Assembly (NCBI GenBank): GCA_050084515.1
Contig: CM114274.1
Location: forward strand, 16,182,001 to 16,246,000
DNA length: 64,000 nt
DNA from: Blasia pusilla
Lineage: Eukaryota > Marchantiophyta > Marchantiopsida > Blasiales
Direction: 5' to 3'
The notes beneath the pieces were generated by a model, which searched no databases, had not been told where the DNA came from, and saw only the letters and a list, made by a program, of their open reading frames with translations. Positions 1 to 10,186 of this stretch are shown one piece after another (the first letter of the stretch is position 1; every line of letters starts with the position of its first letter). Made by a program: the position numbers and the translations under genes.

Positions 1-245
1 AATAAAATTTGCAATGAGAGAATGAGTGGAGGCTCGTCCTCTTCTCAAGTATATAGGGTATGTACAAGAAACCCTAACCCTACCCTTAACCATAGTCTCG
101 AGTTAGCCTAACTGTGATTAACTAACTCTAGTTAAGATAATTGTGCTTAACTGACTAACCAAGATTAAGCTTCCCTACTTCATGTGAGTGCCAAATGTAG
201 CAGTTCGGGTGTCTCATGAGCTTGATTGTAACTCAATCTTCAATA
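1..245 (-). repeat. 3' LTR of left copia element (partial)
   Basis: From about position 5 to 245 this is nearly identical to 4305-4542, differing at a few bases, so it is the second LTR of the same element. The outer end (about 70 bp, including the CA-rich stretch seen at 4270-4290) is outside the window. The short string AACCCTAACCCTACCC in it resembles plant telomere repeat, but it is part of the LTR in all four copies of the family here. Confidence 0.92.
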
Positions 246-261
246 CTCCCCCTCAAGCTCA
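246..261 (-). other. Polypurine tract of left copia element
   Basis: Read on the minus strand this is TGAGCTTGAGGGGGAG directly before the LTR start (TATTGAAG), the expected site for plus-strand priming. The right copy has the same tract at 49991-50006. Confidence 0.8.
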
Positions 262-289
262 TATCGATATCTCTAACGACTAAATTCTT

Positions 290-1078
290 TCTAAACATCT
301 AAAACTTATCTCTACACAATACCTTTGTAAAGATGTCAGCAATTTGCCGATCTGTACCTATATACACAAGATCAATTTCTCCTGCAAGCACTTTCTCTAT
401 GATAAAATGATAGTGCACCTCAACATGCTTTGTACGAGCATGAAACACAGGGTTATTAGCAAGTTTGATGTTACTAATATTGTTTGCATATATTACACTA
501 GGTCCTAAGTTACTAACACCAATCTCAACAAGTAATCGATGAAGCCACACCGCCTCACATGCTGCATTGGTTGCTCCTCTGTACTCAGCCTCTGTTGAAG
601 ATAAAGCAAATGTAGGTTGCTTCTTTGAAGCCCAACTTATAGTTGCGCTTCCCAAAGTAAATGAATACCAGATGTGGAATGTCGATCAGACACGCTTCCT
701 GCCCAATTAGCATATGTGAATCCCTGTAATTGAAAACTCGGAGAAGGTTCAAATTGAAGCCCGAATTGAATAGAGAATTTCAACATACCGCATAATCCTC
801 CTCACAACATCAGGGTGAGGTTTTCAAAGTGCTCGCATAAATTGGCTCACTAGGCCAACAACATAGTGTAAATTTGGTCTGGTTATAGTTAAATAGATCA
901 AACTTCCAACCATGCGCCTGTACATATTAGAATCTGCAAGCAGCTCTCCTTCATCCACTCTTAGCTTCACGCTCTGGTCCAACGGTGTAGAGATTGGCTT
1001 ACAAGCCGTCATACCATATTTTGAAAGGATATGAAGAGCATATTTCAATCCATTCAGCTTTACTTGCAGCTTCTTCAA
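290..1078 (-). pseudogene. Copia RT C-terminal remnant and RNase H (left copy)
   Basis: At 824-1078 the translation contains the copia RT tail signatures ILSKYGM, CKPISTPLD and GSLIYLT-TRP. After a frame change, 299-655 holds RNase H: SWASKKQPT, LSSTEAEYRG, EAVWLHRLL, then TKHVEVHYHFI and the terminal ADIFTK motif. The catalytic RT palm with YVDD is absent, lost by a deletion of roughly 0.7 kb by comparison with ordinary copia polyproteins. Frames do not join, so this is a remnant. Confidence 0.88.
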
Positions 1079-1079
1079 A

Positions 1080-2205
1080 ACAACTCGGCTCCTGCTCGTG
1101 AAGGATAGTCATCATATATGCATGATGTGTCGCAAGGAAACCTTCATTTATGAATCTATGAACTGGATGTGTAACTCTACTTGATCTACGAAGTTGTTGT
1201 TCAGAGGTAGATGCCTCTGACACCTGACTCGAGCTCTGACTAGTGTTAACAGACTGAATATGTACTATTCCCGTCCTTGGACTCAAAAATTTAACGGATG
1301 AATCGAGGACCTCTCTTAATCGTGCACTAGTACTTAGGGAAGTTGAAGACAATATCTGTTGGTTTATAGTCATATTCTCCCCCTCAACAGACAAGTTTAG
1401 AGGTGGAATAAGCTCAGATGGAGCATACCATGACTTTAGCTTATCAAAGACAACATCCCGACTAATAATAAGTTGCCTAGATGATGGAATGTAGTACTTA
1501 TATCCCTTAGTTCCATCAGCATAGCCAATGAAGATACATCTTTCAGACTTGGGGTCTAATTTATGACGTCTCTCAGAAGGAACATGAGCATAATAGATAC
1601 AGCCAAATACTTTAAAGAAGGAAAAATCAGGTTTACTTCTTGTGAAGACTTTGAATGGAGTTTTATCATGAACTCCTGCTTTTGGAGTTCGGTTGATTAA
1701 GAAGACTGCACATGCTACAGCCTCTGCCCAATACACCTTAGGTATGTTCTTCTCATGCATAGCTCGTGCCGCTTCAACAACATGTCGATTTTTCCTCTCA
1801 GCCACTCCATTTTGTTGTGGAATGTAACAGCAAGTCACTTGACGTTGGATGCCATTCTAACGTAAATAGTCATCAAACTCTGTTGAAAGATACTCCTCTT
1901 CCATCACAACGCAATTTCAGAATGTGTTGTCCGGTCTGCTTCTCTACTAGAACTCTGAATGTTTGGAACACTGAGAATACCTCTAACTTGGCTTTCAGAA
2001 AGTATACCCATATATACTTAAAGAAGTCATCAATAAATGAAATAAAGTACTGGCAACCACTAAGGCTATATTGTGATGCTGTCCACATATCCTTGTGGAT
2101 CAACTCCAATATCTTGGATGCTCTTCTACCTTGCTTTGGAAAAGAAAATCTAGCTTGTTTTCCAAATTGGCAAGGAGGACATACCTCTAACGTAGCAAGA
2201 TTCGC
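1080..2205 (-). pseudogene. Copia integrase (left copy), frameshifted
   Basis: The N-terminal part (about 1873-2109) shows MELIHKDMW and FISFIDDF, the first catalytic Asp region of a copia integrase. The C-terminal part (about 1110-1838) begins with YIPQQNGVAERKNR, which contains the catalytic Glu, followed by the conserved VYWAEAV, FLINRTP, KVFGCIYYAH, RCIFIGY and RDVVFDK blocks. A frame break lies near 1850-1870 and the second catalytic Asp region is damaged there. Downstream the reading runs into the RT linker (EEAASKAEW) and stops at the deletion. Confidence 0.87.
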
Positions 2206-2751
2206 TTATTTAGGGAGTCCTATTACTATATTAGATGATGAAAGACTCTGTAATCTTTGAAGATTCATATGTCCAATTCTTTTATGCCACGCATTTAGAT
2301 CTGTGACTTGTTGGCCGGTTTGACCATACATTGTTGTTTGAATCTCTGGCATAGAAACATCTAATTTGAACATTCTGCCAGATCTAGTTCCTTTGGCTAT
2401 CGTAGTGTGGTCATCCATTGTTTCAATGAAACAACCATCTGCGTTAAACTTTACTTGATAACCCTGTTCCACCATCTGTCCTACAGAGATCAAATTTCTT
2501 GCAATGGTAGGAACATAGTGAACATTTCCAAGAGCACAAAGACCATCTGATGCTATTGGAACTTTACCCGTATGCGTGATATGATGTTGAGTGTCATCTC
2601 CTATGAGCATAATTGCAAGATCTTTCACCGGCTCCAAACTACTGAACCATTTCGCTTGTGAGGTCATATGATTTGATGCATCGGAGTCAATGTACCAATC
2701 TGTTGTCGAGTCTTTCTTGACCATTGCTCCCATATGATGAGTCATGACCAA
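2206..2751 (-). pseudogene. Copia protease and GAG-pre-integrase domain (left copy)
   Basis: The protease motif reads DWYIDSDASNHMT; the usual active site is D-S/T-G, so the glycine has become Asp. It is followed by ARNLISVGQM and the GAG-pre-integrase zinc region (AWHKRIGHMNLQRL). In the right copy the same site reads DSGAS, so the change here is a private mutation of this copy. Confidence 0.87.
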
Positions 2752-3714
2752 GAGATGCTCCGTTTGTGAATGTTATTGTTCTTGGTACTGCTCTTGGTGT
2801 TGTTGCTCCACATACTTTTGTTGCTGTAAGGCTCATGTTCTCATATTTGCCTTCTTCTTGAAGTAAAACTTTGCATAGTGACCCTTTATCCCACAGTAAT
2901 TGCAAGATCCAGGGACCCTCTACTGCTGACCTCGACCCCAACGGTTTCCACCATCATCACCATGTGATTGTGTCTGGTACTGGTTTGTAGTTGATTGAGT
3001 GACGTTATATTGAGTGTCTCTTCCTCCATATGCTTGATATCCACCACCACCACGGAAGTTTCTACCACGACCCCTGCCTCTGTTTGATCCATAACCTGCA
3101 AATAGTGCACTCTCTTGCAGACTAGACGAACTACCGCTACCTACTAGGCGCATCTCTTCACTAATCAAGAGAGGAACTAACTCTTAAAAGGTTGGATACT
3201 TCTCTCTCACAGAGATAGAGGTCTCAAAGGACTTGTAATCCTTTGGAAGGCCTTGAAGAGTGAATAAGATCAGATCATCATCTTCTAGTGTCATTCCAGT
3301 CCTATTCAACTGATCAACAGTATGTTTGATACTCAAAATATAATCATTGATGCTCTACGATTCTTTCTTCACTTCGTTCAATTGCTGTTTCAATTGAAGA
3401 TTTTTGGCCTTTGTAGATGTATGGAACAACTTTTCCAATGCATCCCAGGTCTCCTTCGAAATATCAACATCTTGGATGTGACCTATCATTGGCGAACTAA
3501 TCGTTATTGAAATGTAGTGGATTACTTGCCTTGCGCATTTATTCCAAACGCGAATATTCATGTCTGTTGAGTCACCTTCTGGCTTGGCCTCATCATCTGT
3601 GACAAGATCCCATAATTCTTGACTCATGAGAAATTGTTTCATGCGAAACTTCCAGACATTGTAATTCTGCTTGTCTAGCATCTCGCATGTGATTGCTGTT
3701 GAGGAATACTCCAT
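2752..3714 (-). pseudogene. Copia gag (left copy), broken
   Basis: The start is MEYSSTAIT at 3714 (ATG), followed by the UBN2/retrotrans_gag-like segment NYNVWKFRMKQFLM and QVIHYISITIS. The frame breaks near 3355 (an in-frame stop) and again around 3170-3190. The Gly/Arg-rich stretch RGRGRNFRGGGGYQAYGGR and the zinc knuckle region follow in shifted frames around 2780-3120. The right copy keeps this same gag open over 421 codons. Confidence 0.86.
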
Positions 3715-4218
3715 GATAAACAATTTCACTCACAAAAAATATAATTTCTGGCTTCCTACTACTCCAATTGAAGCATAGACCACTCCTACACAGAAATCGA
3801 CATGAAATTTGCCAAAATTGATCAACTCTATGAAAGAACTAGTTGAAATTGGCCTGTAGAGAGCAAACTGCACAACTTTCCTTCACTAATTGCACTTTCC
3901 TACATTGAAATTGCTGTTGAAGGAGCTCCAAATGTCAAAATCGAGCAATTTTGGGTGTGTTGGAAAGCTCTCTATGAGCTCTATAAGACAGCTATAACCA
4001 AATTTTCGCATTGTTCTAGCTGAAGCGGACCCTGACGGCCGAATCGACTGGGAAAGCCCTAAAAAACGCCTCCAAAGTTTTATCACCCTCAAGCTCCACC
4101 TGAAATCTGCACCCACTAAGCTCTGAATAAAATTTCCTTCTCCCAAACTGAAATTGTGCTCTCTCTTGCCTCTCTTCTCTCTTCAAACACCAAGAATTTC
4201 AAATGATATTCTCCTCCC

Positions 4219-4230
4219 GCTCTGATACCA
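4219..4230 (-). other. Primer binding site (tRNA-iMet type)
   Basis: On the minus strand the 12 bases next to the 5' LTR read TGGTATCAGAGC, complementary to the 3' end of plant initiator methionine tRNA and typical of Ty1/copia elements. Confidence 0.9.
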
Positions 4231-4542
4231 TATGGAAAACTGCTAAACAAGCATAATTGGTGGAAAACGGGTTTCACACACACACACCACCATGGAGAAC
4301 GAAATTTGCAATGAGAGAATGAGTGGAGGCTCGTCCTCTTCTCAATTATATAGGGTATGTACAAGAAACCCTAACCCTACCCTTAACCATAGTCTCGAGT
4401 TAGCCTAACTGTGATTAACTAACTCTAGTTAAGATAATTGTGCTTAACTGACTAACCAAGATTAAGCTTCCCTACTTCATGTGAGTGCCAAATGTAGCAG
4501 TTCGGGTGTCTCATGAGCTTGACTGTAACTCAATCTTCAATA
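4231..4542 (-). repeat. 5' LTR of left copia element, 312 bp
   Basis: It is bounded by the primer binding site on one side and gypsy-derived sequence on the other. Minus-strand ends are TATTGAAG and TTTTCCATA; the right copy has TATTGAAG and TTTTCCACA, with the same 312 bp length for its 5' LTR. The next five bases after the element, ATATG (4543-4547), are the candidate target duplication. Confidence 0.92.
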
Positions 4543-5780
4543 ATATGCATCTGCCACTATCATGCCCGCCAAGAAGGATGAGGATGGCAATTGGACGGAT
4601 AGGCGGATGTGTGGGGATTACCGACCTATCAATCGGCAGACAAAGTCTGATAGGTATGCCATGCCCACCCCTGAGGAGATCTTTGATGTGATTGGTCACA
4701 CAAAGGTCTTCAGTTCATTGGATTTGCCAGCCGGATATCATCAACTGCCTATCAGATTGGAGGACAGGCATAAGACTACATTTTGGGGCATCGATCCTCG
4801 CGGGAAGGATTGTTTGTACCAGTGGCGGTTCTTACCATTTGGGTTAAAGAACGCCCGGATGAGTTTCAGAGGGTCATGGATAGGATCTTGGCTGGTCTGG
4901 ATTTTGCTAGGTGTTATATTGATGTCATCGTAGTCTTTAGCGCCACGGTTGAGGAGCATGAGCGACATCTAGAGGAGGTATTTCGACAATTGCAATTACA
5001 TGGGCTGAAGTTACATCCAGGCAAGTGCAAGTTCTTCTACGACTAGATTGAGTACTTGGACCATACGATATATCTAGAGGGCCTTGGTGTTCAGCAGACA
5101 AAGGTAGAGGCTATCTCACGCATTCCACGCCCTACAGATGTGAGCCGTGTTCGCGCATTCATGGGATTGGCAAACTTCTATCTACGGTACGTCAAGGGAT
5201 TTGGTTTGATAGCGAAGCCGTTGACCTTGGTGACCAAGGTGGATCACAAGTGGCACTGCGGGGATGAGCAGGAGCAAGCATTTCAGTTGCTCAAGGATAG
5301 GTTGACGTCCGCGCCCATCTTGAGGAGACCGATTAGGGAACGTCCTTTCCAGTTGTACACAGATTAGAGCATGTTGGGGCTTGGAGCGGTGCTCACCCAG
5401 CATGATGATGAGGATAGAGAGTTCGTGGTGGCTTACGCTAGCCGCTCGAACAACGCTGTAGAGGCGAAGTACAACTCGTATGAGGGTGAGTGCTTGGCTG
5501 CGATATGGGCTTTCGCGCATTTCAAGTGTTACTTATTTGGCAACCCCTTTACCATCATCATTAATCATCAACACTGAAGTGGTTGACGGAGTCCGAGAAG
5601 CTTGCAGGGAAGCTTGCGAGATGGGCTCTGTTGTTGCAGGAGTATGATTTTCAAGTGGTACATAGACCTAGGATGCTCAACCAAGATGCAGATGGGTTGA
5701 GTCGTAACCCATGCCCGAGTCAACAAGATGCGACTGGAGCTCGATGGCATGGAGAGAGTGATGAGGAGTGAGTGCCAGGA
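4543..5780 (+). pseudogene. Gypsy reverse transcriptase and RNase H (left copy)
   Basis: RT blocks seen: WRMCGDYR-type (RRMCGDYRPINRQT), FSSLDLPAGYHQLP, FLPFGLKNA, then after a frame change near 4855 EFQRVMDRIL and CYIDVIVVF at about 4912-4935, where the family motif is YIDD, so the second catalytic Asp is Val. RNase H-like blocks follow: FQLYTD, GLGAVL-Q-D, YASR-NN, YEGECLA-IWA. The stretch ends with VVHRPRMLNQDADGLSR near 5660-5705. Stops at 5044-5046 and 5365-5367 interrupt the frame; the sister copy has Gln and Trp there. Confidence 0.9.
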
Positions 5781-7196
5781 TGGCACGCGTAAGCCTATTT
5801 AGGCATGTTGGCTATGGAAAGCCAGAGTGTGGAGACTTCGATGGCGAGGTCTAGTGGAGAGTCTTTGGATCCCGAGGATAGTGAGAAGACGGCAAGTGGC
5901 CGAGATATTCATGATGATGGAGTAGTCTTGGAGTAACTTCGTACTAGAAGCGTTGCAAGCACCGTGGGTGCTAGAGAGCAGGATCGGATCGTAGAGCGGG
6001 CTAGACGGTTCCGTTGGGAGGGGACACATGTTTTGAGGGTTTGGGAGGATGGCAGAGTACGCGTAGTTCCGCATCCTTTGTAGAGAGCACGACTAGTGCA
6101 GCATGCCAACGAGGAGTTGGGTCACTTTGGGATGAAGCGCATATACAACTTGCTCCAGATTCAGTATTGGTGGCGAGGCATGGAGACTGACGTGCAAGAG
6201 TTTGTTGCTAGGTGCATGGTATGTGATCGGGTCTGAGCATCGTTCAATGCTCTGACTCCACATTTGCATCCATTACCGATCATGGGCTTAGGGTATAGAT
6301 GGAGTTTGGATTTTGCAGCACCTTTGCCTTTGACGGAGCGTCACAGTCGTTATGTGTTGGTGATGGTCGAGCACTTCTCAAAGTGGATCGAGTTGGTTGC
6401 ATTGCCTTACAAAGAAAGTGAGGGAGTAGCTTATGCCTTCCTTGACAGAGTGCCAAGTCATTATGGCGCACTGGCTGAGGTGTTGACAGACCAGGGTACC
6501 GAGTTTTGCGGTGAGTTCCAGGCCTTGTGTGATCAGGTGTTGATCGACCACAACACGACTTCGCGAGATCATCCTGAGGCGGATGGATTAGCGGAGAGAG
6601 TTGTGAAGACGATGAAGAGGGGTTTATGCAAGTATGGCTTGCACAGAGGTCACCTAAGAGATTGGGACCTCCAGTTGCCCTAGTTGGCGATGGGATACAG
6701 ATTCAGCAGGCAGACATCCTTAGCGTCTTTTTCACCGTACTTGCTACTTTATGGCCGAGAGCCAGATTTACCTACGACCATTCGTCGAGATGCTGGTGAG
6801 GTGCTGGATCTTGATGACCCAGATGTATAGATGCGAGCATGTTCTCAGAGGGATGAGTTGTTTCGGAGAGTGATGCCCATGGCGTTCGAGAACTTGGCGA
6901 TTGCGCAACATCGGAATACGTTGAGGTATGCGATTATTCGGGATGGTGGTTATCGACCAATTATCCGGAGGTTTCATCAGGGAGATTATGTCTACTTGCA
7001 GCAGACGGTACCGACGAGGTTGGATGTGATTGCAGGGCGCACTATCCTGAGAGTGCGTGACGTTTTGCCCTCCGGTGTTCTCTTGCTGGAGGGACGCGAT
7101 GGTATGGTATGGAATGACCATGTGCGTAATTGTGCGCCATGTCACCTTCCTAACATTGATTGTACAGTAGATTCGAGCTCAGCAGTAGTTCATGCA
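5781..7196 (+). pseudogene. Gypsy integrase (left copy)
   Basis: The H2C2 zinc domain is visible at about 6100-6235 (HANEELGHFGMKR ... YNLLQIQYWWRG ... CMVCDRV). The core follows: RWSLDFAAPLP with the first Asp, EVLTDQGTEF with the second Asp, and DHPEADGLAERV with the Glu. A C-terminal module contains RRFHQGDYVYLQQ and ILRVRDVLPSGVLLLEGRDG, resembling the GPY/F-type integrase tail. In-frame stops at 6234, 6681 and about 6828 fall where the sister copy has an Arg-like or Trp codon. Integrase and PHD finger appear to be one polyprotein. Confidence 0.9.
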
Positions 7197-7355
7197 AGCT
7201 TGCGTTGTATGTTGTGTGGTTTTGCTCGTGGTGCAGCCACGATGCTAGTCTGTGATGGATGTTCGAGAGATTGGCATATGACATGTGTGACGCCACCTCT
7301 CACTAGGGTTCCTCAGGGACGATGAATGTGTCCCAGATGTATATAGAGGAGATAA
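7197..7355 (+). pseudogene. PHD finger at the C-terminus of the gypsy polyprotein (left copy)
   Basis: The translation shows CMLCG, MLVCDGCSRDWHMTC, TPPLTRVPQGR and then, after one stop codon, MCPRC and a terminal stop. This gives all eight ligands of a C4-H-C3 PHD finger (C-x2-C, C-x2-C, x4-H, x2-C, C-x2-C) at family spacing, plus the Pro-Pro-Leu and Val-Pro blocks of real PHD fingers. The interrupting TGA sits exactly where PHD fingers have an invariant Trp (TGG to TGA). Such fingers usually read histone H3 tails; a role in targeting integration is inference. Confidence 0.85.
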
Positions 7356-7457
7356 TAGGTAGGTTTTGATTCCGAATTTTTGTGTGACATGGATGACAGG
7401 AAGGCGACTAACGATGGGGCCACATGAGCACCCGGCGTTTCTGCTCTTAGCGTCCTA

Positions 7458-7647
7458 GAGATGTATGTCGTGGTAGGTAGGAAAAGATGGTTATCTGGAA
7501 TTAGATGGACCTAACCACCAGCTAGGGGGGTGATAGGAGATATTTTGGTACTTTTCGCCTCTATGTATGGATGCAATGAATTAGCATGGGATCGTGTGTG
7601 TTTGATGACACCGATGTATGTTGTGTAGCGATGTGTATGCGCACGAC
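7458..7647 (+). repeat. 3' LTR of left gypsy element (approximate ends)
   Basis: The segment from about AGAGATGTATG (7458) to GCGCACGA (7647) aligns along its length with the reverse complement of 41637-41838, and over its first about 130 bp with the reverse complement of 53237-53370. Similarity between the two gypsy copies ends just after GCGCACGA, giving an LTR of about 190-200 bp. The exact TG/CA ends and the target duplication are not resolved. Confidence 0.65.
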
Positions 7648-10186
7648 AGTTCTGAGCGTTATACGACTTTTGACAGTTGTAAATTTGCCCTCGTCCTCGC
7701 CAATGGATGGGGTATGGTGAGACAATTTTGGACCGTCATTCATCTTCAACCTTTCCCTTGTTCTTGCTAGTCTTTCCAAATGGTTGTATTAACTATCACC
7801 TTTCTCATTATTAGATCGGTCCATTAATTGACCAAAAGACCTACAAACAAACAAGAATGGATGGATTGTTGAAAAAAGAAAAGGTTGTCTAGCTCTCTCT
7901 CCAATAAGTAACACTTTAGACCATCCCAAAAGAGCAACTCGGGGTCGCCCTCTTCTTCCTCCTTGTCTTTGTTCGTTAACTCTTTTCATAACTTATGTTG
8001 CTGCTCTTGCCCCAATCCTCCAACAAAAGTCGGAATCTGGAAATATGGACAAAAAGGGAAACGAAGAGAGAGAGAGAGATATAGTGAGAGAAATTGGGAG
8101 GGCTCCCATGAAAAACCTAAAACTGCTCCTCATGGCCCCGGACACCTAGGTCATGGAGAGAGAGAGAGAGAGCAAAAGGTGCACTCCATAAATTAAGCCC
8201 ACGGAGAGAAAGAGAGAGCGACATCACCGAAAATGTCCAACCCACATATAACACAAAGACAGACAGACCCACAAATAACACAAAAGAGAGAGAGAGACAT
8301 CACCAGAAAAGTCCAATCGAATAATAAAAAAAAGAAAGAAAGAGAGAGAAAGGGAGAGAGAGAGAGAGGACAGTATCAAGCGAGGAACACGGAGATGGAG
8401 GAAGGGGAACGTGTTCGTCGGGTGTGGGGTAAGTCCAGAGAGGAAACGGAAATGGGAAGGGGTGGAAAATCCTCCCACAGAAGGATCCTGAAGGGGAGGG
8501 AAGGGAAGGGGAAGAAGATTCCGACTATGGCGGTTTAGGCGGAGAGACCGACCGACCGACATGTCGACAGACTGACTGACTCGTACGAGGGCCCAGCACC
8601 AGAAAGCTGCCAGTCCCAAAAACATTACATCTGCTGAGAGTGAGGCGAGGCTTTTCTCGAGAACCCCAGAAACAAATCAACAAGGACTTCAAGACTGTTC
8701 GAGATTCTGGACACCTGTGGGTCCGCCAAGAACTTCGCGAGCGCGAGCGAGAGAGATGGGGAGAAGTAGAGAAGAGAAGAGAGAGAGAGAGAGAGAGAGA
8801 AGGAAGTCGGAGACCTCAAAGCGATTTGGGCGCCGATCTGAATGAAGAAAGTTACAGTTAAGAAAAGAGCATCTATCCATCCATCTGTTTTTCTATCAAT
8901 CTCTGTCCGTGCGTCCTTCTGTCGATGTGGAGATGCGGCCAGAAGAACGGATCCGGGCAGATTTCTGGAGGGACTCACGAGAAAGGACGGGAAAGACGGG
9001 GCTCATTACCACGAGAGCCGACGTCATCTCAGTGACGATGGCTCTGGCCCAGAAGGCTTCTTTTCTACCACTGCACTGCTCCGCACTGGACTCCAGGCTA
9101 GACAGACAGAGCGATGACCTGCCGCCATGGCCCATACCTGACGAGAGGGAGAGCTGGGTAACAGCAGGTGCAACAGCGAGAGCAGGAGCAGCAGGAGCAA
9201 GAGGAGGAGCAGCAGGAGCAAGCGGAGCGAGAGGACCAAGAGGAGGAGGAGGAGGAGCAGCAGCAGCAGGAGGAGGAGAAGAAGAAGGAGCAGTGGCAGG
9301 AGCAGGAGTTGTAGGGGCACAGAGATCCTACAATTCAGCTGAAGTTTGGGGTGCGAGTGGGACTGAAGTGATGATTGATTGGAGAAAGAATGCGGCAGCG
9401 AGAGTCCGCCATGGAATCAATGATGGATCTCTCCTCAGCTCGATTCCTCCCGGACTCTATCCGAGTGACCACCGACTGAGGAGTGAAAGAGGGAGTGTTG
9501 ATGTGGGTCTCTGAGGGGGCAAACGTAGAAAGTGGGTCTTTCGGTATCGCAGAGGGGGAAACGGAGAAAGTGAGGGGTGAGACGGGGGAGGGGGAGAGGT
9601 GCTAGGCCCGAGAAAGCCTCGATGTGGACCCCACAATTTCCATTTTCCTTTTTTCAGCTCTGCTCTCTTTTGGTTTTTTTTCCCCCTTTTTCAAGCAATT
9701 TGTTAAGATTTCGAAGCACTCACTCGGCGTGCTGCCATTGTTATTACTTCCTCCTTTACCGTCTCCCTCTCTCTCTCTACACTCCAGAGCATCTTTCTGT
9801 CCAGATTCGGGCACTGGCATTCTGTGGGGTGTTGTACCGAAAGGACCCAAATCTGTCGTCGGGAATGATAGTACTATTTGAGCAATTCTACTCCTCCCTC
9901 CTCTCTCCTCTCGAAAGCACTCTCTTTTGTCTGTCACCAGCTCTGCTCAACATCAAGTACATAGTCTCCCAAGCTGTCGCCCCAACCCCTCGTTCAAAAC
10001 ACTGGTGGTGCTGTTGGAGAGAGAGTTGGGGGGAGAGAGAGGGAGAGAGAGAGAGTGAAAGTAGTTTCTTCTTTTTCGTATCAGCTCTGCTCACCAAGAG
10101 CTATATGTTCTCCCACTCCAAAACTTAGGAGGTGGTGTTGGAGAGAGAGAACGAGAACGAGAGAGAGAGAGGTTTGGAGAGGAGAG
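7648..10186 (+). promoter_or_regulatory. GA-rich upstream and 5' leader region of the HAK gene
   Basis: No protein gene is recognised. The region holds many short (GA)n tracts on the plus strand (for example 8066-8085, 8158-8172, 8290-8302, 8340-8370, 8755-8800, 10020-10055, 10140-10175) and a GGAGCA-rich trinucleotide-like stretch at 9162-9310. Long open frames here (poly-Arg/Glu or poly-Leu) are translations of these repeats. GA/CT tracts are common in plant core promoters and 5' untranslated leaders, and the last tract ends just before the HAK start codon at 10187. Confidence 0.5.

Larger units (their letters stand above)
1..4542 (-). mobile_element. Ty1/copia LTR retrotransposon (left copy), defective, truncated by window edge
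   Basis: The internal region is 246-4230, with one full LTR at 4231-4542 and part of the other at 1-245. Reading the minus strand the order is LTR, primer binding site, gag, protease, integrase, a remnant of reverse transcriptase, RNase H, polypurine tract, LTR; integrase before RT defines Ty1/copia. Most of the RT core is missing: integrase runs into a linker near 1085 and the next recognisable residues are the last part of RT. Several frames are broken, so it cannot move by itself. It lies antisense inside the gypsy element that follows at 4543. A closely related copy is at 45472-50338. Duplicated target bases cannot be confirmed because the outer end lies beyond position 1. Confidence 0.93.
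4543..7647 (+). mobile_element. Ty3/gypsy retrotransposon (left copy), 3' half with PHD finger
   Basis: It contains RT, RNase H, integrase, a terminal PHD finger and a 3' LTR, in gypsy order (RT before integrase). The upstream half (gag, protease, and by homology the methyltransferase) was separated by the copia insertion and would lie left of position 1. It is closely similar to the element at 41637-53370. Frequent in-frame stops at positions where the sister copy has Gln or Trp show that it is dead. Confidence 0.93.

Noticed and set aside
64-90. Telomere-like AACCCTAACCCTACCC
   Set aside because: It occurs once in each of the four copia LTRs at the same place, so it is LTR sequence and not an interstitial telomere array.
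8233-8861. Long Arg/Glu-rich and poly-Ser/Leu frames
   Set aside because: They are translations of (GA)n repeats on either strand, with no domain or conserved splice context.
9024-9320. Poly-leucine membrane protein on the minus strand
   Set aside because: It is a translation of a GGAGCA-type repeat; leucine runs are artefacts of the repeat.
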